DNA from: Pseudohongiella nitratireducens
GTDB lineage: Bacteria > Pseudomonadota > Gammaproteobacteria > Pseudomonadales > Pseudohongiellaceae
Assembly: GCF_001642735.1 (NCBI RefSeq)
Contig: NZ_LWHM01000018.1
Coordinates: 1 to 45,354 of the forward strand
Length of the DNA stretch: 45,354 nucleotides
Direction of reading: 5' to 3'
A program made the position numbers and the translations under genes. The notes below the pieces were generated by a model that worked only from the letters and a program-made list of their open reading frames with translations, searched no databases and was not told where the DNA came from. Position 1 is the first letter of the stretch, and each line of letters starts with the position of its first letter. Below, one piece after another: positions 1 to 9,188 of this stretch.

Positions 1-1163
<1,163 letters not shown>

Positions 1164-1171
1164 CCACTACA

Positions 1172-1557
1172 ATGACGGATCTCATTCGAGCGGTTGCAGT
1201 AGAGGGACTAATATCTCCTGCATTACGTGCTTCAATTAATGCACCGCGATATAAAACTAATACCCTCTCTGATTTTCGCGTTGGGAAATTCCTCCAATCA
1301 AGGGTAGTCTTTTCAAGCCATGACGCATATTTGTGCAAGTGAGCCATGAGGTTCTGTATGGTGGCTAATTTAACACCACCGGAAAGCATCTTGTCGTAAG
1401 CCCAATGATTAGCTTCTGGCCAAGGATGTCCGTCATCCCAGAAAATTTGAGGCAACCCAATTATTGGATTAGCAGAGGTTCGATTTTCCCAATGGACTTT
1501 GCCGGTTGAAATAATCGCTCGCTTAGGAACATGAAAAATTGCCTCCAGTTGAGCCAT
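1172..1557 (-). pseudogene. Tyrosine recombinase N-terminal fragment cut by the IS
   Basis: Leftward frame starting at ATG 1557 (MAQLEAIFHVPKR). It has a core-binding (SAM-like) domain look: a helix with LATIQNLMAHLHKYASWLE, then a stretch ending SPSTATARMRSV, typical of phage-integrase and island recombinases before the catalytic domain. The reading runs into the right end of the IS at about 1171, after which only IS sequence is translated. The catalytic Arg/His/Tyr half is therefore missing. The 200 bases upstream (1558-1757) hold no gene and probably contain the promoter and end of the island this recombinase mobilised. The precise recombinase subgroup is not resolved. Confidence 0.65.
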
Positions 1558-1757
1558 TGTTTTCCTCGGTTAGCGATTTGTGAACCTTAGAAATATGATA
1601 ATGAGCAGTGCTCTTTGGGATAGAAAAGCACCAGGAAATTCATAGTCTCAAACTTACCTATTGGTGGCTGTGGATTAGGAAATGTAAATTACCTGCGTTA
1701 GAAATGCATTAAATGTCCATAGCATAAACTACGGTGGTTGTGTGTCAATGCCCATCA

Positions 1758-1988
1758 TCACGCAGTTGGCCAGATATCAACAATTTCCATTTGTAGTTGC
1801 GGCAGGTCCAGGGTCTGTTTTTTCCACCATTTCCAACCGTGATGCTCAATGGCTTCTGCCGCTTCCACGACAACAGCGCGCAGATAGGGGTAGGCGGCCT
1901 GTATCCAGTTGGCATCAACTTTATGATTCATGGCGGATTGCAGATCCAGCATAATACGCATCTGCGGAGCGTTTACGACGTCGGGCAT
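1758..1988 (-). pseudogene. Dimeric (all-alpha) dUTPase, truncated
   Basis: The frame begins near ATG 1988 (or ATG 1961) and carries the N-terminal signature of dimeric dUTP diphosphatases of the all-alpha NTP pyrophosphatase type: LDLQSAMNHKVDANW, then YPYLRAVVVEAAEAIEHHG with the EAxE metal-binding helix, then WKWWKK and LQMEIVDIW. Family members run to about 180-210 residues, but here the frame stops four residues after VDIW, so the C-terminal half with the second metal site is absent. The break falls just before the recombinase region. This suggests island insertion or deletion within the gene. The rest may lie left of the window. Confidence 0.7.
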
Positions 1989-2010
1989 GACAAAAGGGGT
2001 CCGTAGAAAT

Positions 2011-2286
2011 CTAATGGGAATTGCTGGGTTGAGTGACAGGATTTTCGCTGTGTTCTGAAGCGCTGTCCATGCGTTCGGCCTGTTTTTGCAGCGTGCTGAG
2101 CATTTCACGGCGACTGCGTAACATATCCTCATATGCGAGACGTGGTTCAGCCTCTGACGGACCTAGGGCTTGCAGCCAGCCTGTCAGTGTCTGTATTTCG
2201 AGTTCCAGTTGCTTGATTCCCTGCTTTAATAGCTGCGAATCCAAGCCTGAGCTGCTCGAACGGTCTCGATTATCACTCGCGCTCAT
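2011..2286 (-). CDS. Hypothetical small helical protein
   Basis: About 91 residues, starting at ATG 2286. That start has an AGGGA ribosome site at a good distance; the in-frame ATG at 2292 is too close to it. The Ser-rich N-terminus (DRSSSS) is followed by a likely coiled coil (LLKQGIKQLELEIQTLTGW) and a second charged helix (YEDMLRSRREMLSTLQKQ). There is no signal or membrane segment. It lies just upstream of the truncated dUTPase on the same strand, 22 bases apart, so the two were probably one transcript. I do not recognise the family. Confidence 0.55.
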   Translation of the reverse strand: MSASDNRDRSSSSGLDSQLLKQGIKQLELEIQTLTGWLQALGPSEAEPRLAYEDMLRSRREMLSTLQKQAERMDSASEHSENPVTQPSNSH

Positions 2287-2420
2287 GCCCATATCCCTGC
2301 CTAATCGTGCGATCGGTGAAAACCTAAGTGGCGGTGAAAATCATGTCAAATTGCTTTATACACCGCTGATTCACTTTGAGTTATCGGCCACACTTCCATG
2401 GACATAAGCCTGATGGCACT

Positions 2421-2448
2421 ATTAATTGACAAACCCGTGTCAATTAAT
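2421..2448. repeat. Perfect 11-bp inverted repeat
   Basis: ATTAATTGACA at 2421-2431 is matched by its exact reverse complement at 2438-2448, with a 6-base spacer. It lies between the leftward genes at 2286 and 2481. There is no T-tract on either strand, so a simple intrinsic terminator is unlikely. The symmetry and the embedded TTGACA suggest a regulator operator or a promoter element for the downstream leftward gene. Confidence 0.5.
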
Positions 2449-2480
2449 GGCGCAAGGTTCTCATGAAAATTAGAACTACG

Positions 2481-3446
<966 letters not shown>

Positions 3447-3797
3447 GAAAGGCTTCTTTCCTTGTCTCTCTAATCGCTGGGATAGTTGTTTTTGCTAAAG
3501 ATACCATGAGTCACCCGCTTGTGTTGCCTTTTCCCGGTCTGGAGTTTTCCAGGCGCTGTTTTGAGCGGCTAGAACCCCAGCAAAGAGGAAGCTGACAATT
3601 TTTTTCAATTTTTTAACAATTCTAACTATCCCTCCTGGAAAGCTTTTGCTATTATGCGCTCCGCACTGAGGCGAGGGTCTCAGCGCACTATTCACCAGAA
3701 ATTTTCTGCAAACTCATGTAGAGTAGGACTGGTTGAATAAGCCAGAATTCAATGAGAATTCATTAAATAAGTATTTACAAAAAAACTAAAAAAATAC
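3447..3797. other. Intergenic region, A/T tracts, no gene seen
   Basis: This stretch separates the leftward Glu-Pro protein from the rightward tRNA-Glu unit. It contains phased T-runs (about 3598-3620) and A-runs (3776-3794). The second lies directly upstream of the tRNA promoter and could act as an UP element. A short leftward frame at 3495-3695 has no homology I recognise and no convincing ribosome site, so I do not call it. Confidence 0.5.
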
Positions 3798-3826
3798 TTG
3801 ACGGCGACGCAGCATCTACTTAAAAT
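3798..3826 (+). promoter_or_regulatory. Sigma70 promoter of tRNA-Glu
   Basis: TTGACG at 3798-3803 and TAAAAT at 3821-3826 are separated by 17 bases. An A-rich tract lies upstream and a G+C-rich discriminator (CGCGCCGC) follows. This is the classic form of a growth-rate and stringently controlled stable-RNA promoter. It drives tRNA-Glu about 40 bases downstream. Confidence 0.8.
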
Positions 3827-3867
3827 TCGCGCCGCTTTCTGCAACAAGGCAGGAAACAAAGTTTTCT

Positions 3868-3943
3868 GTCCCCTTCGTCTAGAGGCCTAGGACACCGGGT
3901 TTTCATCTCGGCAACAGGGGTTCGAAACCCCTAGGGGACGCCA
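3868..3943 (+). tRNA. tRNA-Glu (anticodon TTC)
   Basis: A 76-base cloverleaf including an encoded CCA. Acceptor arms GTCCCCT (3868-3874) and AGGGGAC (3933-3939) pair fully. The T arm contains GGTTCGAAACC and the anticodon loop TTTTCAT presents TTC. An intrinsic terminator follows immediately, so it is a single-gene unit. Confidence 0.97.
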
Positions 3944-3949
3944 TATTCC

Positions 3950-3978
3950 AAGCCTGGCTTTTGCCAGGCTTTTTTTTT
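3950..3978 (+). terminator. Intrinsic terminator after tRNA-Glu
   Basis: AAGCCTGGC (3950-3958), loop TTTT, and GCCAGGCTT (3963-3971) form a perfect 9-bp stem running into a long T-tract. It ends the tRNA-Glu transcript before yadG. Confidence 0.92.
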
Positions 3979-4027
3979 GCCTGCAACCTGTGGATTCTAC
4001 GTTTAACGAAGTGACGGGGTGCCAACC

Positions 4028-5035
4028 ATGACCGATCGTGCTCAGCATGCCATATCGATTCGCAATCTGAAAAAAACCTATGCCAACGGCTATGAGGCGC
4101 TGAAGGGTGTCGACCTGGATGTGGCTGAAGGGGATTTCTTCGCGTTGCTGGGGCCAAATGGCGCCGGCAAGTCCACCATTATCGGCATCATCTCCACGCT
4201 GGTGCGTCTGACCTCCGGCGATATCCAGATTTTCGGCAAAGACGTTGCCACGCACGTCTATGAAGCCAAACTCTCTCTTGGTGTTGTGCCCCAGGAAGTC
4301 AACTTCAGTCAGTTTGAAAAGGTGGGCGACATTGTCCGAACCCAGGCAGGGTATTACGGGCTAAGCCCGAAACTGGCCCGTGAACGCACTGAGAAGTACC
4401 TCAAAAAACTGGACCTGTGGGATAAGCGTGACAATCGTGCGCGGATGCTGTCCGGTGGTATGAAGCGTCGCCTGATGATTGCCCGGGCACTGGTTCATGA
4501 GCCAAAACTGCTGATATTGGATGAGCCGACCGCCGGCGTTGATATCGAGCTGCGCCGTTCCATGTGGGATTTTCTCCAGGAAATCAACCGCAATGGCACC
4601 ACGATTATTCTGACCACACACTATCTGGAAGAAGCTGAGCACCTGTGCCGCAATATTGCCATCATCAATCACGGCGAAATTATTGAAAACACCAGCATGC
4701 GCAGCCTGTTAAGCAAGTTGCAGCAACAGACCCTGATTTTTGATTGCATTAATGAAGTCTCTGCTGCGCCACAATTTGATGACAAGCAAATCCAGTCAAC
4801 CTGGATTGATGCGCATACGTTTGAAGTTACCATGCCTGCCAGTCACGACATCAATGCGTTGTTTGCTGCACTGACAGATCAGGGCGTTCGTGTGAAAGGG
4901 ATGCGTAACAAGAGCAACCGTCTGGAAGAATTATTCCTGTCACGCTTGCAGCATGGTCGCGAATCACAGGCGCAGACTGAATCAGTCAGCGAAGAGCAGA
5001 AGCGCCTGAATAAAAAGGAGGGTGCTGATGTTTAA
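4028..5035 (+). CDS. yadG: ABC exporter ATPase, YadG-like
   Basis: Nucleotide-binding subunit that would power the membrane partner YadH encoded next. The sequence has Walker A GPNGAGKST (about residues 42-50), the Q-loop in VVPQEVNF, signature LSGGMKRR, Walker B LLILDEPTAGVD and the switch His in TTHYLEEAE. A C-terminal extension of about 100 residues follows, ending in a charged tail slightly longer than in E. coli YadG. ATG 4028 is preferred to GTG 4019 because a GGGG ribosome site precedes it. The substrate is unknown; the family is of the ABC-2 type. The stop overlaps yadH by 8 bases, indicating translational coupling. Confidence 0.93.
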   Translation: MTDRAQHAISIRNLKKTYANGYEALKGVDLDVAEGDFFALLGPNGAGKSTIIGIISTLVRLTSGDIQIFGKDVATHVYEAKLSLGVVPQEVNFSQFEKVGDIVRTQAGYYGLSPKLARERTEKYLKKLDLWDKRDNRARMLSGGMKRRLMIARALVHEPKLLILDEPTAGVDIELRRSMWDFLQEINRNGTTIILTTHYLEEAEHLCRNIAIINHGEIIENTSMRSLLSKLQQQTLIFDCINEVSAAPQFDDKQIQSTWIDAHTFEVTMPASHDINALFAALTDQGVRVKGMRNKSNRLEELFLSRLQHGRESQAQTESVSEEQKRLNKKEGADV

Positions 5036-5801
5036 CAGCCATATCTTTATCGCATTCCAGACCATTCTGGTGAAAGAGGTGCGCCGTTTTACCCGTATCT
5101 GGCTACAGACGCTGGTGCCACCCGCGATTACCATCGGCCTGTATTTCCTGATTTTTGGCAACCTGATTGGTCGGCGCATTGGTGAAATGGGCGGGTATAA
5201 CTATATAGATTTCATCGTGCCAGGCCTGATCATGATGGCAGTGATACAAAATGCCTACGCCAATGTGTCATCGTCCTTTTTCAGCAATAAATTTCAACGC
5301 TGTATTGAAGAAATACTGGTCTCACCTGTGCCCAATTATGTCATTCTGCTCGGCTTCGTTGCCGGCGGTATGGCCAGGGGGCTGATGGTCGGTATGATTG
5401 TTACTATCATGTCTTTTATCTTTACCGATCTGCATATTGAGCATATCGGTCTGACCTTGTTGGTGGTACTGCTGACTGCGATGGTTTTTGCGCTGGCAGG
5501 GTTTATCAATGCGCTGTTCGCCAATACCTTTGATGATATCTCCATCATCCCGACTTTTGTGCTGACACCGCTGATTTACCTGGGCGGCGTGTTCTATTCA
5601 GTAGAGTTGCTGCCTGAATTCGGCCAGTGGATTTCCGCGCTTAATCCGGTGCTGTATATGATCAACACCTTCCGTTACGGCATTCTGGGTAGCAGCGATG
5701 TGAATGTCTGGTGGGCACTGGGCATGCTTTTCCTGTTCAGTGGTATTCTGTTTACGACTGCCATCGTGCTGCTGCGTCGCGGCACCGGGCTCAGACATTA
5801 A
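5028..5801 (+). CDS. yadH: ABC-2 exporter permease, YadH-like
   Basis: Integral membrane partner of YadG, about 257 residues with six predicted transmembrane helices. The ABC-2 motif region is seen around NTFDDISIIPTFVLTPLIYLGGVFYSVE. ATG 5028 is chosen because AAGGAGG sits five bases upstream; an in-frame GTG at 5022 falls within the ribosome site. Coupled to yadG by overlap. The next gene, queF, starts 13 bases after and may share the transcript. No substrate can be named from sequence. Confidence 0.93.
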   Translation: MFNSHIFIAFQTILVKEVRRFTRIWLQTLVPPAITIGLYFLIFGNLIGRRIGEMGGYNYIDFIVPGLIMMAVIQNAYANVSSSFFSNKFQRCIEEILVSPVPNYVILLGFVAGGMARGLMVGMIVTIMSFIFTDLHIEHIGLTLLVVLLTAMVFALAGFINALFANTFDDISIIPTFVLTPLIYLGGVFYSVELLPEFGQWISALNPVLYMINTFRYGILGSSDVNVWWALGMLFLFSGILFTTAIVLLRRGTGLRH

Positions 5802-5814
5802 AGGTAAACTGCAG

Positions 5815-6684
5815 ATGGCAGAGAATCCACTTGGAAAACAGGTCGATTACCCTCAACAGTACGATCCTTCGCAGCTGTTTCCTGTTGCGCGCGCTGCCAA
5901 TCGTGCAGCCATCGGAGTCAACGAGAGTGACCTGCCATTTAAGGGGTATGACCACTGGCGCGCCTACGAGCTGTCCTGGCTCTCTGAAAGCGGACTGCCA
6001 CAGGTAGCAATCGCCAACATCTACGTGCCTTGTCAGAGCCCCAATATCGTTGAATCCAAATCAATGAAGCTCTATTTCAACTCGCTGAACCAGAGTACCT
6101 TTGCCTCATCAGAGCAGGTGCAGCAGTGTATCGCAACAGACCTCTCCAAGGCCGCCGGGGCAGATGTTAAGGTCACGCTCCACGGCCCCGATACCCAGGT
6201 ACTGGAAACCGGCCTGATGCCCGACTCAGCTGTCCTGTTAGACACACTTGGCCTTGATACATTGAACCTGGACACATCGACCGTTGAGGCCACAAACTGG
6301 CAGCCCGATGTCGCACTGCTCAAATCAGCAGAATCCGTAGGAGAAGAGGGTACCGGTCGCGTTCAGGAACAGCTCTACAGCCACCTGTTCCGCTCCAACT
6401 GTCCGATCACCCGTCAACCCGACTGGGGCAGCATCCTGATCGACTACAGCGGCCAAGCCATCTCACACCCCGATCTGCTGCGCTACATCGTTTCCTACCG
6501 CCAGCACGAAGGCTTTCACGAGCACTGCGTAGAGATGATCTTCAATGACCTGCTCAACACATTCAACCTTGACTGTCTGACGGTCAGCATCAACTACCTG
6601 CGCCGCGGCGGCATCGAAATCAACCCGGTCAGAAGCACCGAATCCACCGATTCCATAAAACTGCCACGCCTGATCCGCCAATAA
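5815..6684 (+). CDS. queF: NADPH-dependent 7-cyano-7-deazaguanine reductase QueF, long type
   Basis: Reduces the nitrile of preQ0 to the amine preQ1 with two NADPH, a late free-base step of queuosine tRNA modification in the cytoplasm. At 289 residues it matches the two-domain YqcD form (E. coli 282). The QueF signature VESKSMKLYFNS (NADPH-binding E-S-K-S-x-K) is in the N-terminal half. The catalytic Cys and Asp are in SNCPITRQPDWGS and the substrate Glu lies in HEGFHEHCVE. ATG 5815 gives the usual N-terminus (MAENPLGKQV). It follows yadH closely. All key residues are present. Confidence 0.96.
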   Translation: MAENPLGKQVDYPQQYDPSQLFPVARAANRAAIGVNESDLPFKGYDHWRAYELSWLSESGLPQVAIANIYVPCQSPNIVESKSMKLYFNSLNQSTFASSEQVQQCIATDLSKAAGADVKVTLHGPDTQVLETGLMPDSAVLLDTLGLDTLNLDTSTVEATNWQPDVALLKSAESVGEEGTGRVQEQLYSHLFRSNCPITRQPDWGSILIDYSGQAISHPDLLRYIVSYRQHEGFHEHCVEMIFNDLLNTFNLDCLTVSINYLRRGGIEINPVRSTESTDSIKLPRLIRQ

Positions 6685-6749
6685 GCCCATCCGGCCCGGC
6701 AAGAAGCCATTAACGAACTGCCAAAAACCCGCAAAAACGCACGTTTGCC

Positions 6750-6778
6750 TTGTAATCAACGCTCCGCTGTTATAGATT
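6750..6778 (+). promoter_or_regulatory. Possible promoter of tRNA-Ser
   Basis: TTGTAA (6750-6755) and TAGATT (6773-6778) are 17 bases apart, followed by a G+C-rich stretch before the tRNA at 6793. An overlapping TATAGA at 6771 is an alternative -10. The match is weaker than for the other two tRNA promoters here. Confidence 0.35.
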
Positions 6779-6792
6779 ACGCGCCTTGAAAC

Positions 6793-6880
6793 GGAGAGGT
6801 GTCCGAGTGGTCGAAGGAGCACGCCTGGAAAGTGTGTAAGTCGAAAGGCTTCGAGGGTTCGAATCCCTCCCTCTCCGCCA
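6793..6880 (+). tRNA. tRNA-Ser (anticodon GGA), prophage attachment site
   Basis: Class II tRNA of 88 bases with encoded CCA. Acceptor arms GGAGAGG (6793-6799) and CCTCTCC (6870-6876) pair. The anticodon loop CTGGAAA gives GGA, there is a long variable arm, and the T arm has GGTTCGAATCC. The last 28 bases recur at 20692-20719, so a prophage has integrated here and restored the gene's 3' end at this left junction. The tRNA remains intact. Confidence 0.97.
6853..6880 (+). other. attL core, 28 bp
   Basis: The 28 bases covering the T arm, acceptor 3' strand and CCA of tRNA-Ser are identical to 20692-20719. The flanks diverge on both sides (c versus a before; a versus t after), which fixes the core. 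The integrase gene lies immediately inside this end, as is common. Confidence 0.92.
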
Positions 6881-6888
6881 AAATCCCC

Positions 6889-6919
6889 TTATAAAATCAA
6901 TAGATTACAGATTTTATAA
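6889..6919. terminator. 10-bp inverted repeat at the int 3' end
   Basis: TTATAAAATC (6889-6898) is the exact reverse complement of GATTTTATAA (6910-6919), with an 11-base loop. It spans the int stop codon at 6914-6916 and lies a few bases from the att core. It could end the leftward int transcript or be a recombination-protein site. It lacks a G+C-rich stem, so a terminator role is uncertain. Confidence 0.45.
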
Positions 6920-7933
6920 TTCCTGATTGTCCCAATTGTGTCCAGTTACCGGATTAATGGTCTTGGCAAGCGCCAGGTGATCCGGTGCAAGGTGGGCATA
7001 GCGCATTGTCATCTTAATATCAACGTGACCCAGTATGTCCTTGAGCGTCAAAATGTCACCACCATTCTGGACAAAATACGCTGCATAGGTGTGGCGCAAT
7101 ATGTGGGTGCTCTGGCCGGTGGGCAGTTTGAATGACAGTTTGAGTGCCAGCCGGTCGAACGCCACCATACTGCTGTCAGTAAACAGCCTGTCACCGCCTT
7201 TCCGGTTGTGAGCCAATAGCATTTTTTCCAGCTGGTCACTGATCGGTATGGTTCGATTGCGCTTGCCCTTCGTGTCTGTGAACGTCACAGTGCCATTTTT
7301 CACCCGGCTGCGGGTAAGGTTGGCCGCTTCGCCCCATCGGCAGCCTGTGGATAGGCAGAGCAGCGACATAGGGTACAAGTGTGGGTTGCGGCTGGCTTTG
7401 GCCTTTGCAAGCAGTTCTGTGATCTGTGGGGCGCTCAGATACGACAATTCCCGGTCAGAGAGTTTTACCGGTCTGATCTTGCCGAAAGGGTTGTCATAGT
7501 TGATGTGATCGGTGCGGATCAATTCATTAAACACGGCATTGCAGTAACCCAGGTGATTGTTAAGCGTTTTCGGGTTGGCTGGCTTGCCGTTGACCGTCTT
7601 GTTTTTCCTGTACCGGGTAAAGTCCATGCCGGTCATGGTGGCCGCAATAGGATCTTTCATGGCTTCAGCGACAGCCAGTAGAGCAGAGCGGCGGCGTTTC
7701 CCTTCCTTCAGAAAGTAGCCATGTGTTTCATACCAAAGTTCAACCAGGTCGGAAAAGCGCCGGTTGTCCGGGGCGGTGGGGTTCCACTCTCTGCCTTGAC
7801 TGGCTTCATTGGTGACAAATGCTTCAAACCGTAGGGCTTCAGCGCGGCTGTCAAAGCTGCGGCGGATACGCTTGCCCTGATGCCCCTGCGGTCTGAGGTC
7901 AACACGCCATTTGCCGTTAACTTTCTTCGGCAT
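6914..7933 (-). CDS. int: Prophage tyrosine integrase
   Basis: Catalyses site-specific recombination between phage attP and the tRNA-Ser attB. 339 residues. An N-terminal arm-binding-like segment (GKWRVDLRPQGHQGKRIRRSF) is followed by a core-binding domain and a catalytic domain. The catalytic residues are Arg in STGCRWGEA, the His-x-x-Arg box in THILRHTYA, a further His in LGHVDIKMT and the nucleophile Tyr in MRYAHLAPD. Length and layout match P2-like integrases. The start ATG 7933 overlaps the stop of a small upstream ORF (7917-8084), so the two are translationally linked. It sits next to attL and reads toward it. Confidence 0.95.
   Translation of the reverse strand: MPKKVNGKWRVDLRPQGHQGKRIRRSFDSRAEALRFEAFVTNEASQGREWNPTAPDNRRFSDLVELWYETHGYFLKEGKRRRSALLAVAEAMKDPIAATMTGMDFTRYRKNKTVNGKPANPKTLNNHLGYCNAVFNELIRTDHINYDNPFGKIRPVKLSDRELSYLSAPQITELLAKAKASRNPHLYPMSLLCLSTGCRWGEAANLTRSRVKNGTVTFTDTKGKRNRTIPISDQLEKMLLAHNRKGGDRLFTDSSMVAFDRLALKLSFKLPTGQSTHILRHTYAAYFVQNGGDILTLKDILGHVDIKMTMRYAHLAPDHLALAKTINPVTGHNWDNQEL
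6927..6944 (+). promoter_or_regulatory. Candidate integrase arm-type sites, left
   Basis: TTGTCCCA at 6927-6934 and the near copy TTGTGTCCA at 6936-6944 lie inside the 3' end of int, about 50 bases from the att core. The same 8-mer occurs twice near attR (20583-20590 and 20594-20601) in the same orientation. Paired short repeats flanking attP are typical integrase arm sites; the assignment is inferred. Confidence 0.4.
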
Positions 7934-8084
7934 CGTGGGTGAAGGTCAGGAAGGTGTACGGGGGTTCGTGGTGCACGGATTCAAGGTGCTGGGGATTCCA
8001 GTCACTGCCGGTCACAATCTCACTGTCAAACGGCACTGATTCGGCAATGCGTTGCAATTCTGCTATGAGTTCGGACAGTTTCAC
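7917..8084 (-). CDS. Small acidic protein upstream of int
   Basis: A 55-residue frame from GTG 8084, with GAGGT seven bases upstream. It starts VKLSELIAELQRIAE and ends in an acidic tail. It has no membrane segment. Its stop lies within the first codons of int (overlap 7917-7933), a layout that suggests coupled translation and perhaps a role in controlling or assisting the integrase. It is not a family I know. Confidence 0.6.
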   Translation of the reverse strand: MKLSELIAELQRIAESVPFDSEIVTGSDWNPQHLESVHHEPPYTFLTFTHDAEES

Positions 8085-8093
8085 GGCGGCACC

Positions 8094-8456
8094 TCAGAAT
8101 ATTTTAACAAGTTGGATGGTGGCACCATCACTCAGGTTGCACTCAAAACCGGGCTGTGATTGACAACTAACGATGGTGGCTGATGCTTCGTTTTCAGAAG
8201 TGAAAGTCAATTCAATTGTGGCTGTACCGGGGCCGTATATCACATTGAGGGTGGCTTTGTTGTCAGTAACGCTGCCTTCAAGTGCTTCCCAAGTACCATT
8301 AACTGGGTCGAGTTGAGCGTATATCATCCAGTCGTTTTTCTGGTGGATTGTAACAAAGTCTGTCTGACCATCAATGGTTGTCTGCCAGACTCCTGAAGTG
8401 TCAGCCAGGGCAACTGCCGGGAAAAGCAGAGCAATGCATAGTGATATAACGCGCAT
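8094..8456 (-). CDS. Secreted prophage cargo protein, unknown function
   Basis: 120 residues with a clear Sec signal peptide (MRVISLCIALLFPAVALA, cleavage near ALA-DT). The mature part of about 100 residues is beta-rich and contains two cysteines (SCQSQPGFEC) likely to form a disulfide in the periplasm. It has a strong AGGAGG ribosome site upstream. It sits among leftward lysogeny genes between int and the repressor, where cargo (moron) genes expressed in lysogens are often found. A host-conversion or superinfection-exclusion role is possible but unproven. Confidence 0.75.
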   Translation of the reverse strand: MRVISLCIALLFPAVALADTSGVWQTTIDGQTDFVTIHQKNDWMIYAQLDPVNGTWEALEGSVTDNKATLNVIYGPGTATIELTFTSENEASATIVSCQSQPGFECNLSDGATIQLVKIF

Positions 8457-8545
8457 GATAAAACCTCCTGTTTAGGTGTTAGAAAACCATCTATCAGCAA
8501 TCCTTGCCGCCACCTTATAACCGGCATCCGTGCCAGCTATCCCAT

Positions 8546-8803
8546 TTACGCGGTTCGAGACTGCTCTATCTCTGGGCTGATTTGGCCTGCTTCAGGTGCT
8601 GTTTGACCAGTCATCAACCATAAAGTGTATTTTGTAAATGTAGGATTCTGTGTGATTTTGAGCAGTTCCTTGCCCCCGGGCACAGTTCGGCCCGCCTCAT
8701 AATGACGCAGAGTGCCCATGTTTATCCCTGTCTCAACAGCAAAATTGAACTGCGACAGTGACTCGGCCTCTCTCATTTTTTTTATCTTTTCGCCAATATC
8801 CAT
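8546..8803 (-). CDS. XRE-family prophage repressor
   Basis: 85 residues with a Cro/CI-type helix-turn-helix: IGEKIKKMREAESLSQFNFAVETG, then GTLRHYEAGRTVPGG. It lacks a peptidase (LexA-like) domain, so induction would not be by classical RecA-stimulated self-cleavage. The start ATG 8803 has no Shine-Dalgarno sequence. A TATTTT hexamer lies just upstream, so the message may be leaderless, as for lambda cI made from PRM. Two 20-bp operators lie 14 and 47 bases upstream. It very likely keeps the divergent rightward genes off. Confidence 0.85.
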   Translation of the reverse strand: MDIGEKIKKMREAESLSQFNFAVETGINMGTLRHYEAGRTVPGGKELLKITQNPTFTKYTLWLMTGQTAPEAGQISPEIEQSRTA

Positions 8804-8817
8804 ATAAAATATCTATT

Positions 8818-8870
8818 TGTGCGTACAGATTTGCACATGTAGGATTTATTTGAGCGTACAAATATGCGCA
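8818..8870. promoter_or_regulatory. Two matching 20-bp repressor operators
   Basis: TGTGCGTACAGATTTGCACA (8818-8837) and TGAGCGTACAAATATGCGCA (8851-8870) are imperfect palindromes that agree at 15 of 20 positions and share the GCGTACA block. Their centres are 33 bp apart, about three helical turns, so dimers would lie on one face of the DNA. They fill the short space between the repressor start and the divergent gene at 8890 and would overlap both promoters. Confidence 0.75.
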
Positions 8871-8889
8871 CTGGCAGACAGTAACGGCC

Positions 8890-9168
8890 ATGGCGCACCA
8901 CAACAGAAAAGAGTATCAGAAAATGGCGTCCAACAATATCCATATTCATCTTGACGGCTCTCCCTTTTTGACACCTGAGCGTTTTGCAGATTTATCTGGA
9001 ATCCCTTTGAAAGCAGTCCAGAAGCGTATCCAGCGTGGGGAATTCCCAGTTGAGTCATTCAATCTGGAGGACTCCGCCACCAGTCGAGCAAAAAAGTACA
9101 TCAACATGGTGAAGCTGGCTGAAATGGCAGCTTCTTCCCCATTCGTCCACCCCAGACTAAGCCGGTAG
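8890..9168 (+). CDS. Cox/AlpA-like DNA-binding protein (excisionase candidate)
   Basis: 92 residues (80 if the second ATG at 8923 is used). The centre matches the winged-helix pattern of AlpA/excisionase/Cox proteins: LTPERFADLSGIPLKAVQKR, then IQRGEFPVE. It is the first gene rightward of the operators, the position of Cox in P2-like phages and of Cro in lambdoids. It probably directs excision and may repress the repressor promoter. Ribosome sites for both starts are weak. Confidence 0.7.
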   Translation: MAHHNRKEYQKMASNNIHIHLDGSPFLTPERFADLSGIPLKAVQKRIQRGEFPVESFNLEDSATSRAKKYINMVKLAEMAASSPFVHPRLSR

Positions 9169-9188
9169 CGATTAACGGAGCCTGAATC

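Noticed and set aside
1172-1557. Assignment to a named mobile-island recombinase family
   Set aside because: Only the N-terminal half survives, and the N-terminal pattern alone does not separate the subgroups.
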